Of a stretch of 64,000 bases of DNA, positions 61,886 through 64,000 are shown piece after piece (the stretch's first letter is position 1; every line of letters begins with the position of its first letter). The notes below the pieces were generated by a model, which saw only the letters and a program-made list of their open reading frames with translations, was not told the origin of the DNA and searched no databases. The stretch is from NCBI RefSeq assembly GCF_001646665.1, contig NZ_LWBU01000043.1, forward strand, positions 1-64,000. Direction: 5' to 3'. Made by a program: the position numbers and the translations under genes. This DNA comes from Streptomyces noursei (GTDB lineage: Bacteria; Actinomycetota; Actinomycetes; Streptomycetales; Streptomycetaceae).

Positions 61886-63177
61886 TCCACGCCCCGGGGG
61901 ATGCGGGCCGTGACCCGGAAGCCGCCGCTGCCCGTCGGCCCCGCCACCAACTCGCCCCCGTACACGGCCAGTCGCTCGCGCAGCCCCATGAGGCCGCGGC
62001 CTCCGCTCTCCACCGGAGAGGAGCCCGGCGTGCCACCGGTGTCGGTGACCTCGATCCGCAGACCGTCGTCGGTGTGGCCGATGGACACGGACGCCTCCGC
62101 GCCGCGTGCGTGCCTCATCGTGTTGGTCAGCGCCTCCTGCACCACGCGGTACGCCGCCAGGTCCACCCCCGGTGGCAGCGGTTGCGGCGGCAGGGACAGG
62201 GCGACGCCCACGGGTGTCCCGGCCGCGCGTACCCGGGCGACCAGCGCGTCGAGCCGAGCGAGGCCCGGCTGCGGCTCCAGACCGTCGGGCCTCTCGTGGT
62301 CCGGCCCGGCCAACAGGCCCATGACGTGCCGCAGTTCGGCCATGGCCGCCCGGCCGCCCGCCTCGATGGCCAGCAGTGCCTCCTTGGACTGCTCGGGCAC
62401 CACGTCCATCACCTTGCGGGCCGCGCCCGCCTGGATCACCATCACGCTCACATTGTGGGTCACGACATCGTGCAGTTCGGCGGCGATACGGGCACGCTCC
62501 TCCTCGACGGCCCGGCGGGTGGCCCGCTCCTGAGCCTCCCGCAGAGCGGCGACCCGTTCGCGGCTGGACTCCAGCCGCAGGTGCAGGAGGCGGACGAGGC
62601 TGGCCAGCATCCCGGCCACCAGCAGCACGAATCCCGGGCTGGACCACCCCGGGACCACGGGGTCCGCGTGGCGGAAGGCGTAACCGGACAGCACGGCGGC
62701 GAGCACCAGGACGGCGATCGCCAGGATCCGGTGCCGGCTGTGCACGACGGCGCTGTAGGCGGCGACCACGCAGGCCAGGACGGTGATCCACGAGGCCGAG
62801 CCGCCGATGGCCAGGCTCCCGCCGAGGACCGTCGCGAACACGGCCAGCGGGTACCGGCGCCGGAGCGCCAGCGGCAGCGTCGACACGACGACCAGCGCCC
62901 AGGGCACCGGGGGAAGGCCGTCCTCCACGGGCGCCCCGCCGGGGCCCGGCGGCGGCGGGGCCGGAACCCCGTTCCCCGTGTGCACTGCGGGCGGTTCGAC
63001 GTCCATCGCCGTCCCACCGGCATGCCCCGCCGCGACGAACAGGGCGACGGCCGTCAGGACCAACGCCAGCAGGATGTCGGCCCCGACCGACCGTCCGGGC
63101 AGCGCGGCGGCTTCCGCCTCGGGGCGCAGCGCGTCCATGAGCTGCCGCCACCGACCGCGCCGGTCCTCCGTCTCCAT
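61882..63177 (-). CDS. DesK-type sensor histidine kinase
   Basis: A 431-residue membrane kinase. About six hydrophobic segments in residues 30-200, with a Pro-rich outer loop at 60-92 (VPAPPPPGPGGAPVED). HisKA_3 helix with phospho-His236 in RIAAELHDVVTHNVSVMVIQ, then HATPase motifs VVQEALTNTMRHARGA and GGRGLMGLRERL. There is no separate sensory domain, so the membrane part is likely the sensor, as in DesK and LiaS-like kinases that detect membrane stress. Paired with the regulator by a 4-base overlap. Confidence 0.93.
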   Translation of the reverse strand: METEDRRGRWRQLMDALRPEAEAAALPGRSVGADILLALVLTAVALFVAAGHAGGTAMDVEPPAVHTGNGVPAPPPPGPGGAPVEDGLPPVPWALVVVSTLPLALRRRYPLAVFATVLGGSLAIGGSASWITVLACVVAAYSAVVHSRHRILAIAVLVLAAVLSGYAFRHADPVVPGWSSPGFVLLVAGMLASLVRLLHLRLESSRERVAALREAQERATRRAVEEERARIAAELHDVVTHNVSVMVIQAGAARKVMDVVPEQSKEALLAIEAGGRAAMAELRHVMGLLAGPDHERPDGLEPQPGLARLDALVARVRAAGTPVGVALSLPPQPLPPGVDLAAYRVVQEALTNTMRHARGAEASVSIGHTDDGLRIEVTDTGGTPGSSPVESGGRGLMGLRERLAVYGGELVAGPTGSGGFRVTARIPRGVE

Positions 63178-63402
63178 CCGCACATTGTGCTGCGCGCCGC
63201 GTCCCGCCCGCGTCCGCCCCGGGGCTCGGGAACGTCGTCCGCGGGTCCTCATCCTCAGGGAGGAGGCCGCGGCCTTTTCGTCCTCGGGAAGGGTCTCGTA
63301 CCCGCTCCGCGGCCGACGCGCCCGGCGGGCGGCGGTCCTAGGTTCACACGTCGGTGACGGCATGTCGCCCCTCGCGGCCCAAGGACAGGACGGACGGCTC
63401 GG

Positions 63403-64000
63403 ATGAATCACGTGATCGAACTGGAGGGTGTGGCGAAGCGCTACGACGGCGCCGGTGCGCCGGCGCTCGGACCGCTCACGCTCGGCGTCGCCGAGGGCGA
63501 GGCCCTCGCCGTGACGGGACCCTCCGGCAGCGGCAAGTCCACGCTGCTGAACCTGGTCGCCGGTCTGGACAGGCCGACCGACGGCACCGTGACCGTGGCC
63601 GGACGACGCGTGGACCGGCTGAGCGAGCACGCCCTCGCCAGGTTCCGGCGCGCGCACATCGGCATCGCCTTCCAGTTCTTCAACCTCCTCGACGACCTCA
63701 CCGTCATCGACAACATCCGGCTCCCCGCCCAGTTGACCGGGACCGGTCGGCGCGCGGCCGCGGCCCGCGCGGGCGAGCTGATGGAGATGCTGGGCATCCA
63801 GCAGCACGCCCACGCCTACCCGGGCCGGTTGTCGGGAGGGGAACGCCAACGGGTCGGCATCGCCCGGGCGTTGATCAACCGGCCCGAGCTGCTGCTCGCG
63901 GACGAGCCCACCGGTGCCCTCGACACCGCCGCGGGCCACGGGGTCCGCGACCTGCTGAGGGAGCTGCACCGCGGTGGCCAGACCATCGTGCTGGTGACCC
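63403..64000 (+). CDS. ABC transporter ATPase, cut by the window end
   Basis: The first 199 residues of a MacB/LolD-type nucleotide-binding subunit. It has Walker A GPSGSGKSTLLN, Q-loop AFQFFNLLDDLT, signature LSGGERQRVGIARAL and Walker B LLLADEPTGALD; the H-loop IVLVT runs into the window edge. The reading frame is open to the last base, so the gene continues outside. ATG at 63403 is the family-typical start; the ribosome binding site is weak (GGACGGCTCGG). Divergent from the DesK/DesR-type system, which probably controls it together with a permease beyond the edge. Confidence 0.9.
   Translation, partial: MNHVIELEGVAKRYDGAGAPALGPLTLGVAEGEALAVTGPSGSGKSTLLNLVAGLDRPTDGTVTVAGRRVDRLSEHALARFRRAHIGIAFQFFNLLDDLTVIDNIRLPAQLTGTGRRAAAARAGELMEMLGIQQHAHAYPGRLSGGERQRVGIARALINRPELLLADEPTGALDTAAGHGVRDLLRELHRGGQTIVLVT

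Overview
The window is very GC-rich DNA with GTG/TTG starts, purine-rich ribosome binding sites and families typical of the genus (ALF-repeat proteins, tendamistat-type inhibitors, large numbers of universal stress proteins). It is almost certainly a Streptomyces chromosome, probably an accessory/arm region. No rRNA, tRNA, CRISPR or phage module was seen.

Left part (1-17.2 kb), secretome and small genes. Two paralogous secreted ricin-fold lectins are followed by a secreted ALF-repeat protein and a 1455-residue secreted protein. The latter has ALF repeats, a very long Ala-rich coiled coil, a Hint autoprocessing domain and an unassigned C-terminal domain of about 125 residues, followed with no gap by a small gene: the layout of a polymorphic toxin and its immunity protein. 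Next come a tendamistat-like alpha-amylase inhibitor convergent with a GH13 alpha-amylase (CBM25 and CBM20), both preceded by TTGC/GCAA operators of the maltose-regulator kind, and further right a secreted protein made only of two CBM20 domains. Between these lie DUF1877, DUF6624, VOC and DinB genes and a small graveyard of IS5-family transposase pieces.

Middle and right part (17.3-61.1 kb), a dormancy/hypoxia-type island. It holds a duplicated-tail ribosome hibernation factor (RafH-like), a GAF-GAF histidine kinase and NarL-type regulator (OsdK/OsdR, DosS/DosR-like), eight universal stress proteins plus one relative, an alcohol dehydrogenase, a GNAT/acyl-CoA synthetase fusion, pyruvate phosphate dikinase, two flavodoxin-like proteins, two CBS-BON proteins, two pyridoxamine-phosphate-oxidase-like proteins, an Rv1733c-like membrane protein, DUF1918, TerC, two P-type cation ATPases and an ABC exporter. 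Many intergenic regions contain copies or near copies of a palindrome GGGCCG-NN-CGGCCC, four of them perfect, including one in front of osdR; this suggests one regulon. A self-contained sulfide/persulfide operon under a CstR-like repressor (persulfide dioxygenase-rhodanese, rhodaneses, TauE/SafE exporter) sits inside the island at 42.6-46.1 kb with three matching operators.

Right edge (61.2-64 kb). A DesK/DesR-type two-component system is divergent from an ABC transporter ATPase gene that is cut by the window end.
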